Assembly (NCBI GenBank): GCA_946406115.1
Contig: OX291543.1
Location: 1,366,501 to 1,430,500 of the forward strand
DNA: 64,000 nt
Reading direction: 5' to 3'
Source of the DNA: Apoda limacodes
Taxonomy: Eukaryota; Arthropoda; Insecta; Lepidoptera; Limacodidae
Below the pieces are notes generated by a model. It had not been told where the DNA came from and searched no databases. It saw nothing but the letters and a program-made list of their open reading frames with translations. Positions 55,101 to 63,559 of this stretch are shown here, piece by piece (positions within the stretch are counted from its first letter, which is position 1; each line of letters opens with the position of its first letter). The translations under genes were made by a program, and so were the position numbers.

Positions 55101-58100
55101 AGTCGTTGTTAAAAGATGTTAATCAATTTGTTATTTTGTGTCTAATTACATTTTCGTCAAATATATGCGTTATTATCTCATAGTCTCACTTTTTTTTCTG
55201 TTCCGCTAATTGTGCCGGTGTGTATATATTTTTGAAAAAATATTTGACATGGAAGTTTTTTCTATGATTGTTCAACATACGCTAACTTGCGCGGCTCAGA
55301 AAAACATACATGATTTCAAAATATCAGTTGATGAACTGAATACATTTTTTGGCATTCTTTTATTGAGTGTCTACCATTCATTGGCGCGAGAACGTTTGTA
55401 CTGGTCCTTAGACGAAGACTGTAATGTATCTATCGTGTCAAGAGCTATGTCAAGAAATCGATTTCAGGAAATAAAAAAATATCTTCATTTTTGTGACAAT
55501 CTTATCGCTGTGGAATCATCAAACAAAATGTATAAGGTGCGGCCATTTGCACTATACTAATTAAAAAATTTCTGCAGTGGGGTGTATTTCATCAAGATTT
55601 GTCCATAGACGAGTCTCTGGTGAAATATTTTGGACGGCATCCTGCAAAACAATTTATACGCGGCAAGTCAGTGCGGTTCGGTTACAAAAATTGGATGGTT
55701 ACAAGTTCAGACGGATACTGTTACGCCTTTGACTTGTATTGTGGGAAATCTCCAGGAGCTAATCCTACAGAGCCATTGGGTACAATAGTAGTAAACCTAT
55801 TACTTGACAAATTAGACACTAGTCCTAAAGACCACGTTGTATATTTTGATAATTACTTCATCAGTTTTGGATTGCTTAGGGATCTATGAAAAGCTGGTTT
55901 CCGTGCAACGGGTACCGTGCGTGAAGGTAGAACCAAGAAGTGCCCTTTAGTTGCAGTGAAGGATATGAAGAAGAAAAAACGTGCAGATTTTGACTATCGT
56001 TTCGACAAAGTCAACCAAATTTTATTCGTCCGTTGGCTGGACAACAGTGTCTGCACCATGGGGTCAAATTATGATAGCGTTCTTCCTCTGGGGAAAGTAA
56101 AAAGATGGACCACTGTAGAGAAGAAAAAAGTTTTGGTTGGAATCCCACATGTTTTTCAAAGCTACAACAAGGGTATGGGTGGTGTAGATCAAGCTGATCA
56201 ATCAATTTCACTGTACCGCACTGCTATCCGTGGCAAAAAATGGTGGTGGGTATTGTCTAGGTATATGCTAGATCTAGCGGTTGCAAACGCATGGCGCCTT
56301 CACTTGCTAACTAATGAAACCAAATTAGATCAGCTTCAATTTCGACTCTATATTGCTCGTCACTATTTGAGACAAGCAAGCGCTGAAACATTGCGCCCAA
56401 CAGCAGCAACAACATGATGTAGTAGGTCACTACCCTCAAAAAGTATCCAAACAACTGCGGTGTACTTTATGTCATAAAAAGGCACGTTGGCAATGCAAAA
56501 AGTGTATGAAAACTTTATGCATTGAAAAAGAGTGTTTTGAAAATTTCCACACTACTTAAGCCCAGTGACCTCATTTGAGGACGGCTGTTTTTTTTCTATT
56601 AAAATTTTTTTTTTCAGTTTTTATATGTTTATTCCTATAAGAATATGAGTTTTAACCCATTAATAAAGAAATATCATTATTTGCTCTGCGAAGTTTTATT
56701 TGGGTCCAAATGGGTTAAACTCACGCTATACTATCGTGATCACAAACCAGCACACGTTGCTAACCAACAATTGCATGAACTAAGATTTAGGAGTCTCAAT
56801 ACCTACACCCGTTTAGGAGGGATGAAAAATATTATTCTCCCATCGCATAGTGTGTCATTCGTAAGGGCTTTTAAAATGTATTTAAGGTTCTTAAAAAATG
56901 GTATTCCCCTCTTTAACTTTTAAACTACGTGATCTGAAAATCTTAAAAAAAATTACAATTATAGGGCTTTATAAATACTACTAACGAAAATAATTTTTAG
57001 TCTAACGGCTTAATACTACTTTAAAGGATAATTTCTTTTTTTTTTTTTAAATAATATTCTATTTGTGTTAAATGGAAAAGTTGAAGATAATAAAAATCCA
57101 TATCTATCTATAACTTTTATACGGACTATTTTTTGACCTAACCTCAAATTTAACGAATAAAATGTAAAAAACTAAATGTTTCATTTTTAATTTTTTTTAT
57201 AGAAAAAAAAACGAAAAAATTTGAAATATTAGGAAACATTCTTTTTTAATTACAAAAAATTAAAAAAAAAAATCTACAAAAATGAATAGTTTTTAAAGGA
57301 ATTCACATTTTTCGAAAAAATCACCCCTTTTGGAATTAAAAAAAAATCTATTTCATCAAACAGAGCTCAGCGGGGTCATATAAACTTATTGCAATGGACA
57401 AATATTGTAAAAATCTCCATTTTTAATTTCGATGATAATTAGATGTAAGTACTATAAAAAGTTAAAAACGCTATCACAACTAATATTTTTGCTTTTCCTT
57501 TTTATGTTGTGATAAAATTTCATTCAATACGTAAGAGATCAACTTGTAAATAATTATTACAATATAACTTTTCTGTATTATTAACATGATTTCCATATTT
57601 TTCACTTTTAATTATTTTTACAATCGAACCAGCTGACCCCGCGAATGTGTTTCTCTTTTATAAAACAACAACTTAAATTTAAGGTTAGGACGAAAAATGG
57701 TCACTATAAAAGTTATACATTTTTATATTATCTACAACTTCGTCATTTGAATTTTTTCTCTAAAATCAATACTTTAGCCACAAATCGCTAAAAACCCCGT
57801 TTCACCCCCGGCGCACACTCATACGGTAAAATTTAGCTGTTTTAATTATTTTTTCCGAGTTATATATATTTGTTTCTGCACGAAAAAACAGGTCTGGTCT
57901 GTCAACGAATTTTTTGTCTGGTCTTGCAACGATTTTTTCCTTAAAAAAATATTATTAAGCCTGGACCTAATTAGTGTAGAACGAAAACATTAAATTATTA
58001 TATCATGCACAAGAAAAGCAATGAAAAAATTAAAATAAATGAGCATTGTCCAGTTTACTTCAATAATATTAATGACATTTTAAAATTTACAGGAAACAAA

Positions 58101-61100
58101 AACAGAATGGTGTACCTTTGTTGGAAGGTAATATGTTCGGTAAAGATAAGCGTGTTACATCACACGCTTTGTGTGACTTGACCTTGGTGTAGGCTCGCAC
58201 GAAACGTACGTTCGGCAGTGCGAATTTTCTAGTTTATACGGAAGCGCGGTCGACGTTAGACGCACATATACAGTTTTAAGAGAGGCAGGGCATTGCAAGT
58301 TCTCGCTCGAATAAGCCGCCCGAACAAATAAAGCGGGGCATAGCGAGTACTTGCTCGAATGAGCGGCCCGAACTGGGGAAATACCTCCACTTCACAGAAA
58401 ACCGCGGCCACAATAACACTAACATTCAGTAGTGTTGTGTTCCTGGCGGTGAGTAAGGTTGCCAGAGCTCTTTGAGGATTCGCTGCGCGGAGAGCGGAGG
58501 ACCGGCGGTGCTTGTTGCTGTCATTGCTCGGCGTAGACCCGGCGTGCTGGTTCGGCGGTCAGGGAGCCCTGATCAAACGGCTGACCACTGGCCGCCCTCA
58601 GGTTGAACGGAATCCCGAACCCAGTGATCACTTAATCTCCGCCCTGGGAGGCTGATCCGCCAGCCTGTGTTAAGTATCTGAAGTGGTAGTCGTGCCGGAG
58701 AATGAGATCGGAGTGGACCCGGCTACTACAACAGAGGGGGATCAGGGGCCCTTCCGCCCGCCGTGCCAGCAACCGTATTATCTGTGCCATGCTTCGGCAG
58801 TTTTAGTATCGCACCTTTTGTCCTCTAAGCTGTCTGTGCAGTGAATCCATTTTTTAGTTTAAGTAACTTTTTAAATTAAATGGCCAAAAGACAAAAAAGG
58901 AAAAGAGTTTTTACAGCAGCTACTCCATCCACTTATAATGTGGGTTTTTGCAACATCAGGGGTATTCACGCAAATCTTAACGCAGTCCACCACCATCTCG
59001 AGACTGCGCAGCCGACTATTCTTTTCCTAACGGAGACACAGATATCCTGCCCGGCCGACACATCACACCTTCATTATCCCGGCTACAAACTCGAGCACAA
59101 TTTTGTGAGTCGTGACGGTGTATGTATGTTCGTCCGGGAGGATATCTGCTGTCGCCGGCTTCATAGCCTTGAAGACAGGGACCTGTCGATATTGTGGTTG
59201 CGCGTAGATTACGGCGGCCACACTCGTATCTATGCGTGGCTATACAGGTGTCACAGTGGACGTAACTCGACTCTTCACGCACCTGAGTTTGACGACTGAC
59301 AAAGTTCTAGAGCAATATCCCACAGCAGAACTAGTTATTTTGGGAGACTTTAACGCCCATCATCGTGAGTGGCTTAGTTCTCGAACCAATAACAGTGCAG
59401 GGATATCTGCTCATGAATTTGCTCTGACCTATGGATTCTCTCAGCTTGTAGCGAGTGAAGTATTTTAATTTATAACATGTAGTGTGTAAGTTATGTCAAA
59501 ATCATTGTAAAATTCTATATCCATACAGCCATAGAATGCCATACTCATTTACGTCAACAGTCTTTTAAATCTGATTTTTAACAAGATGACAGATGGAAAA
59601 ATATTCAAAGTCAGGCTGGTTGAGATATTCTCAAAGTAAGATATAAAAAATAGAAATTTGAAATTTTAAATATATACAGATAATTTATTATTTTACCTGG
59701 TGCAATCTTATCGGCGTGGACCATATATAAGAACCTGTGCTTGGGAATAGATTCGATTAAAGGAAAGCACAAAAGGAGGTTTGATTTCCTGGATTATCTG
59801 TCGACGGTTTGTGACGTACCCCATAAATCACACAGAAGGTACCATAATTCTGTTTTATTAATAGGGTCTACGAAGACCTTGATTTTTGTGGATTGGGCCT
59901 TTTTGCCTTTATCGAATTCCCTTTTCCGTATCTTGAAAATTCGGGAAATATATGGAGTTGACATAGATTGTCGTAAACCATTGGATTAATCACGTCGTAC
60001 CACGATTTGCCAACTTTGGTGATAATAGAGTCGACTGGGGTTAAAATTGTAATACGGGCGTTAAAGGCAAAATGAATAATTTCCGAAACGAAGAAGTAAA
60101 ATTGTGTATGAAATAATAGGGATTGAAATTAATTTAATTTTTGTAAAGTGCGATCGTATAGGGAACTATAATTAAATTGTATTTACGAACTACACATATC
60201 TTTTCATTTATCTTCCCCTTCATTTATCTCCTACGAGAATACCAGATATAGAGGACCATACGACCTCATTACTGGACCTTCTGCTAACTACACGTCCGGA
60301 CGGATATTCCGTGTCAGTGGATGCTCCTTTAGGCTCCTCGGACCACTGTCTCGTTCGGACTCAAGTGTCATGCACACAACCCGATTCATCTGGGCCAACT
60401 AATTGGCGTCGGCATATAGTCGGCAGACTGGGATGGATTGCGAGAATTTTATGCATGGTACCCGTGGAGGCAGATCTGTTTTAACTCAGAAGATCCTGAC
60501 GTCTGGGCAGCCACAGTCACTAAGACAATCCTCGCTGGCATGGAACGTATATTCCTAACCCGCGAGTAGCTGCCGGCGTCAAAAAACGACCGTGGTTTAA
60601 TAGGTCTTGCAGAGAAGCTTAAATTCTTAAGCAAACTGCATATGAGGCTTGGACCACGGCTCGTAATAATAAGGATCCGAATATTTCTGAGGTAAAACGC
60701 AAATTAAATGGAGGAAAACCGCGGAGAACTTGTTTCTCAAATCCAGACCACACTGTCCAAGGTCTCTGACTGGGGACGGGTAAACTTGGTCCGATTCAAC
60801 CCTACAAAGACACAAGTGTGCGCCGTTCACCGCTAAGAAAACTCCATTCACTGTAGTCCCACAATTCCAGAACACTCCCCTCTCCATCTCCAAGAGCATT
60901 GGGATCCTTGGAGTTGACATCTCGAGCTATGTTCAGTTCCGAGATCATTTACAAGATAAGGTGAAGCTGGCGTTCAAAAAACTAGGTGTACTCAACAGAG
61001 CGAGGCAGTACTTCACGTCGGGGCAGAGGTTGCTGCTTTACAAGTTGCAAGTTCGGCCACATATGGAGTACTGCTGCCATCTCTGGGCAGGTGTACCCGG

Positions 61101-62175
61101 ATACCAGCTTGGACCTTTTGACTCGGTTAAACGACGGGCTGTGAGAATTGTCGACGATCCCAAACTCACTTGCCGTATCGAACCCTTAAGTCTGAGGAGA
61201 GACTTTGCCTCCCTGTGTGTGTTCTTCCGCTTGTACAATGGGATGTGTTCTGAGACATTGTTTGAAATGATGCCCACGGCTACTTTCTACCATCGCACCG
61301 CTCGCCATCGGCAGGGAATTCATTCTCACACTTTAGAACCGAAATGGTCGCGTACAGTGCGGTTTCAGAGAAACTTCCTCCCGCGAACGCTTGGGTTGTG
61401 GAATGAGCTCCCTGCCAAGGTTTTCTCTAAGGACTACAGTATGGGGTTCTTCAAGAAAGAAGTTATTGGATTTTTGAAGGGTCGGCAACGCGCGAGTGAT
61501 ACTTCTGGTGTTGCAAGCGTCCTTGGCCACGGTGACCGCTTACCATCAGGCGGACCGTGTGCTTGTTTGCCACCTTAGTGGTATAAAAAAAAAAAAAAAA
61601 AAAAAGTTGCGCGGCTTGATTCGGAATGCAGAATACCTATCTACGGACTGCTATGATCGGAGTTTTATATTATATTGAACATCTCGTCCACGGAGACAAC
61701 GGTTTTGGTAAAGTGCTAGTGGACGGTGCATCAGGTGCATACTTCTCGAACAGCTTCTACTTCCCAACTTCTAAACCGCGCCGGGATTGAGCGGTTTGAT
61801 TCAGATTCCAGCAACGGCGACTGACAGCAGTCCGGTGACTACGACTGATAACAGTTTATTATTAATTTATCTTATTTCCCTTCTGTTTGATACCCTTAAA
61901 GTAATTCCCTCGGTGCAAGCAAGGCCCCTACTGACTATAGGTAGGATATACGGACAGTTGCCCTTTACAGTCGAGAAAGGCGGCCACAAGGTTAGTCAAA
62001 CTAATGAAACATAAGGTAGCTGTTTTCAAGATTTACGGACCTCGGAATAAACATAATATAAATAACTAAACGAATGTACTAACCAACTGGTCTGGGAAAA
62101 TCGGGAGGTATACCGACCACGTCCAGGCCACATGTCACAGAGCTAAAGTTGTTCTTTTCTATTTCAAAACTGGGC
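46044..62175 (-). CDS. Unrecognised host gene, 5'-incomplete, overall entry
   Basis: Three putative exons on the minus strand (62084-62175, 48863-49003, 46044-46165) join in phase across good splice sites. They read SSVTCGLDVVGIPPDFPRPV, then GIGVFGDWSHGVSEYSIHVF, then SLVSEEDLHLADQGSYQ, and end in a Lys/Arg/Glu-rich tail finishing LLNILDMIFEMFIL and TAA. I do not recognise the family and assign no function. Support comes from phase agreement, a protein-like composition and absence from surrounding repeats. The first exon shown needs one base from an upstream exon, so the 5' part lies elsewhere, probably right of the window. The 13-kb intron between the first two exons contains the LINE-A/Tc1/piggyBac cluster. 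RNA evidence would settle it. Confidence 0.5.
46166..48862. other. Intron of the unrecognised gene
   Basis: Mostly AT-rich. GC-richer patches at 46400-46560 and 46860-47160 carry short ORFs without recognisable content. A Lep1-like repeat occurs at 47888-48110 and a 10-bp triplicate (CACACGTAGC) at 48332-48360. Confidence 0.4.
47888..48110 (+). repeat. Lep1-like (Helitron-type) dispersed repeat
   Basis: TAATATTATAAATGTGAAAG, then GTTTGTTTGGATGTTTGTTA, ACTGGACGGGATGAAACTTG, and TTTTATCCCTAAATTCCCGT. This is the pattern of a very common lepidopteran non-autonomous repeat reported as Helitron-like. Class assignment is from memory. Confidence 0.6.
48863..49003 (-). CDS. Unrecognised gene, internal exon
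   Basis: Forty-six complete codons flanked by acceptor CGTCAG and strong donor GTAAGC. It encodes IGVFGDWSHGVSEYSIHVFL through LADQGSYQKQAEHN. It is GC-richer than the surrounding intron, as exons here generally are. Confidence 0.55.
49275..49316. repeat. Minisatellite array, left part
   Basis: GTGTACCAAGATGTCAGAAA then ACATAGTAGCTA, one and a partial copy of the ~37-bp unit that continues at 53645 on the far side of the inserted DNA element. Confidence 0.85.
50115..50495 (+). repeat. 5S rRNA-derived SINE with duplicated tail
   Basis: 50154-50202 is close to the 3' half of eukaryotic 5S rRNA: GCGAAGTTAAGCAAC (A box) and CAGTACTTGGATGGGTGACC (C box) with correct spacing, followed by a T-run. 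The downstream body contains CAGTGCGG, TATATGGCCCAAGCCTCC and AGAAAAGAGGC twice (50326-50372 and 50438-50486). The 5' half of 5S is not recognisable, so it is not a 5S gene. Confidence 0.75.
50618..53362 (-). mobile_element. LINE-A copy, 5'-truncated, nearly identical to the full copy
   Basis: Poly(T) at 50618 marks the 3' end. Homology to the full copy is almost complete up to 53362, where it is truncated in the endonuclease (after ATAGCCTTGAAGACAGGG). The 7-bp CTATTCT at 50612-50618 and 53358-53364 is the apparent target duplication, partly overlapping LINE sequence at the 5' junction. Few substitutions separate it from 7119-10766, so insertion was recent. Confidence 0.93.
50687..53332 (-). 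CDS. LINE-A reverse transcriptase, N-terminally truncated ORF
   Basis: An 881-codon open frame covers most of the endonuclease (GDFNAHH, SSDHCLV) and the whole RT with [26 protein letters not shown] and CYADDS. Compared with the 988-codon copy it lacks the first ~105 residues and three codons in the RT ([10 protein letters not shown] becomes SKVMERV, a 9-base in-frame loss). Without the endonuclease N-terminus and the leader it should not mobilise itself. Confidence 0.85.
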   Translation of the reverse strand: MWVRVDYGGHTRIYACLYRSHSGDTDVTRLFTHLSLTTDKVLEQYPTAELVILGDFNAHHREWLSSRTNNYAGISAHEFALTYGFSQLVLSPTRIPDIEEHTSSLLDLLLTTRPDGYSVSVDAPLGSSDHCLVRTQVSCTQPDPSGPTNWRRVWHYKSADWDGLREFYASYPWRQICFNSEDPDVCAAAVTETILAGMECYIPNPRVAAGVKKRPWFNRSCRKAKILKQNAYEACTTARYNKDPNISELKRKLNAASRFSKKATARAKFQFIGKIGGRLASYPSGSRAFWSLAKAAEGNFCQSSLPPLRKTDGDLAHSAKEKADLLGSLFASNSNMNDEGAVPPTIPWCGKSMPEISITQREVRRALLSLDVHKSSGPDGIPAVVLKQCAPELCPVLTRLFALSYHTRQFPSTWKTANVHPVPKKGDRSDPSNYRPIAITSKVMERVINTQLLRYLEVHDLVSDRQYGFRHGRSTGDLLVYLTHRWALAIESQGEALACSLDIAKAFDRVWHRGLLSKLPSYGVPEGLCKWVASFLSGRRIRTVVDGSCSDSMDINAGVPQGSVLSPTLFLLHINDMLDINNIHCYADDSTGDTFYTGRANIPRSLVEENRGELVSQIETTLSQVSDWGRVNLVRFNPTKTQVCAFTAKKTPFTVVPQFQNTPLSISKSIGILGVDISSDVQFRDHLQDKVKLASKKLGVLNRAKQCFTSGQRLLLYKSQVRPHMEYCCHLWAGAPGYQLDPFDSVQRRAVRIVDDPKLTCGIEPLSLRRDFASLCVFYRLYNGLCSEELFEMMPTATFYHRTARHRQGIHSHTLEPKWSRTVRFQRNFLPRTLKLWNELPAKVFCKDYSMEFFKKEVIRFLKGRQRASDTPGVASVHRLR
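53645..53882. repeat. ~37-bp minisatellite, about six copies
   Basis: Units of the form GTGTACCGAGATGTCAGAAA, then ACATAGTAGCTAACTA, repeated head-to-tail with few changes. The array is continuous with 49275-49316 once the inserted element is removed. Confidence 0.92.
53881..54060 (+). repeat. Repeat R-B, copy 1
   Basis: GTTCGGTAAAGATCAGCG and TGATGTCACGCC begin a 150-180-bp segment related to 58136-58273 (shared GTTCGGTAAAGAT.AGCG, GGCTCGCA and GTTTATACG in order). The class is unknown. The two copies are direct repeats flanking the Tc1/piggyBac cluster. Confidence 0.5.
54328..55222 (+). mobile_element. Tc1-like transposon, internally deleted
   Basis: The terminal inverted repeats start CACACCGGCACAATTAGCG at both ends (54328 onward, and reading in from 55222), with TA on each side (54326-54327, 55223-55224). 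The 895-bp element carries only the C-terminal half of the transposase. It inserted in the coding region of the piggyBac-like transposase. Confidence 0.92.
54364..54964 (+). pseudogene. Tc1-like DDE transposase, C-terminal half, frame-shifted
   Basis: 54364-54825 encodes VLFTDECRVLLKQIDGSQRI with the first catalytic Asp, GGGTIMVWGGI, LMQDNARAHSVQSVQAYL with the second Asp, and WPANSPDMNPIEHVWDLLSE with the final Glu (DD34E pattern). A frameshift near 54820 leads to NLNELGNALLEEWERLPQEI and MPRRMETVIRARGGNTRY. The DNA-binding N-terminus is missing. Confidence 0.88.
55225..56559 (+). pseudogene. piggyBac-like transposase (broken)
   Basis: Successive frames read IFEKIFDMEVFSMIVQHTL, NTFFGILLLSVYHSLARERL, LSIDESLVKYFGRHPAKQFI (first Asp), HVVYFDNYFISFGLLRDL (second Asp), AGFRATGTVREGRTKKCP, and SYNKGMGGVDQADQSISLYR (third Asp). 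The C-terminal Cys-rich domain reads RCTLCHKKARWQCKKCMKTL, CIEKECFENFHTT. Damage: a frameshift near 55540, TGA at 55887 (at …LRDL|K), and a frameshift near 56415. The N-terminal part is cut off by the Tc1 insertion and is not found to its left. Confidence 0.9.
56560..58135. other. AT-rich region after piggyBac, no gene recognised
   Basis: A short inverted pair TTAACCCATT (56652) and AATGGGTTAA (56709) carries TTAA, the piggyBac target sequence, and could mark an element end; no matching left end was found. A 92-codon ORF at 56645-56923 is unrecognised. The rest is homopolymer-rich. Confidence 0.35.
58136..58273 (+). repeat. Repeat R-B, copy 2
   Basis: GTTCGGTAAAGATAAGCG, GGCTCGCA and TTTATACGG, related to 53881-54060. 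The LINE-A copy starts directly at its right edge. Confidence 0.5.
58880..59468 (+). pseudogene. LINE-A ORF, 5' part of disrupted copy
   Basis: [20 protein letters not shown] through [20 protein letters not shown] matches the intact ORF. A 5-base loss relative to the intact copy (CAGTGGACG) shifts the frame near 59255, after which [20 protein letters not shown] follows in another frame. Confidence 0.85.
59450..60222. other. 770-bp coding-looking insert of unknown origin
   Basis: It sits exactly between two consecutive points of LINE-A, so it was inserted into it. The minus strand has an 86-codon open frame (59868-60128) with NARITILTPVDSIITKVGKS and WYDVINPMVYDNLCQLHIFP. A second frame is broken by one TAA, with KVFVDPINKTELWYLLCDLW and IESIPKHRFLYMVHADKIAP. 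The plus strand has an 82-codon ORF (59741-59989). I recognise none. No terminal repeats or poly(A) were found. Confidence 0.5.
60961..61578 (+). pseudogene. LINE-A ORF, 3' part of disrupted copy
   Basis: Encodes the C-terminal domain: [40 protein letters not shown] and [20 protein letters not shown]. It lacks the RT catalytic core because of the upstream deletion. Confidence 0.85.
61887..62003 (+). repeat. Dispersed repeat R-A, second copy
   Basis: Related to 4798-4895: GTTTGATACCCTTAAAG, then AAGGCCCCTACTGACTATAG and CGGCCACAAGGTTAGT. The class is unknown. Confidence 0.55.
62084..62175 (-). CDS. Unrecognised gene, upstream exon
   Basis: Thirty complete codons between acceptor TTTCAG and donor GTTAGT, reading PSFEIEKNNFSSVTCGLDVV then GIPPDFPRPV, with a split Gly codon at the end. 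The phase agrees with the 48863-49003 exon to give PRPVGIGVFGDW. Confidence 0.5.
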
Positions 62176-63559
62176 CTGAAACAATTTTATAACAATATAA
62201 TGTTACCGCTGTTAGCAGCATACCTACACATCTACATATATGTAGGTATAAATCTTTTTGAAATTAATTTAGGCCTAAAGTATTTTGCTGCCACAAATGC
62301 TATTCCAAAGCATGAATTGTTTTTTATTAAACCATCGCCTTGACATTAGGCTCTTAACATAATTTTTCAACACACTTGCTCATAAAGTAATCTTTACTGC
62401 CCCGTTTTCAGCTTAGCGTGCTCTGCTCGATACACAGTCGGTCTGCAACCCACGCCCTCGTGTGATAAGCACTGAGTAGCCTAGTTTACTTTTATCATAA
62501 TGTATTATGTAGCAGCAGCATGGGCCAGTGCGAGAATAGAATTATAGTGCAACAATCTGTTTTAACCCAGTGGTTACAAAGTCTGTTGCACTAGGTCAAA
62601 TTTATAAATCTTAGGTAGTTACTGTGTATAAACAGTTTTAATAACTTTTATAATTCTATATACACAATGTGACAGTATTTGTTTCTATGTACGTGTGTAT
62701 AGCTACTATATATTGTATAAGGCAACAATTCATTAAGGGAAGTAGAAGAATACCCCTGTGAATAGAGAGGTGCGAAATATGTTCTTATGCGTATTTTTTT
62801 GTTTTGACATTCAGTTGAGCTAAATTACATTATAGTCCGAGTCCTTAATAAAAGTTTATGGATGGGGAAGGTGCCCATCGGGTATTGTGACTTTTGAAGA
62901 TTTCCATTGCACGCATGGTGTATTTTTCTAAGATTAAAAACAGGAAATACAGAAAACTAACCAAAATTTTAAAATATACGATAAATCTGTTTAAATTTAC
63001 ATTTATAATAATTAAATATTTTTAATACACCGTAATTATTCAGACATAAAATTAGACATAAAACGAACTTACCTGTACGTGAAGTTCTATCCTAAATTAT
63101 ACTCATGCTTCGTCACACTTGTAGACTTTTAGAGAGAATAATCGTCAAATATGAACAATTTATTTATTTAAACATTAACTCAGACTAGACTTTATAATCA
63201 TGGCTTAAATCAACATTAAATTTATAATTACTCTAAATACTTTTATATCTTTGTAGAATTACTAATTACTGCATTACCAAAACAAACATCATTGTTAGAA
63301 TCAGAATCAAGAGGTAATTCTCTTTACAATAATGTAAACAATTATATTAATGAGCTAAGCCGCCATCTCCAATTCAATATCAGGTTCGTGCGCCTTGACT
63401 TGTGATCAGCATTAACGTTCTCGGAAGAGCTTATATATGAAGCAGATTTCCTTTGTAACAAGTCTACTAGTACAAAGTACTAGTCAAATGTGGAAACTGA
63501 ATACCTCCCACACGATTAATGTAATTGTTTTTTTTTTCGGACTGACTATGCAGTTGGCT
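62176..63559. other. Upstream intron of the unrecognised gene, nothing identified
   Basis: AT-rich with short ORFs only. I see no exon or element. Confidence 0.35.

Larger units (their letters stand above)
58274..61605 (+). mobile_element. LINE-A copy, with internal insertion and deletion
   Basis: A complete 5' leader (from TTTTAAGAGAGGCAGGG) and start codon at 58880, then endonuclease coding sequence to 59449. An unrelated 770-bp segment (59450-60222) interrupts it, after which LINE-A resumes at GAGAATACCAGATATAGAGG. Near 60710 about 1.06 kb of RT is deleted (…AAATTAAAT joined to GGAGGAAAACCGCGGAG). The 3' end and poly(A) (to 61605) are present. Frameshifts abound, so it is inactive. Confidence 0.9.

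Noticed and set aside
56645..56923. A 92-codon gene after the piggyBac remnant
   Set aside because: It has no recognisable motif or splice context, and the region is low-complexity AT-rich; chance cannot be excluded.
59697..59788. Possible host exon on the minus strand, phase-compatible with 48863-49003
   Set aside because: It has a fair donor and reads IESIPKHRFLYMVHADKIAP, but it lies inside a segment inserted into a LINE-A copy, and the exon at 62084-62175 joins 48863-49003 in phase without it.
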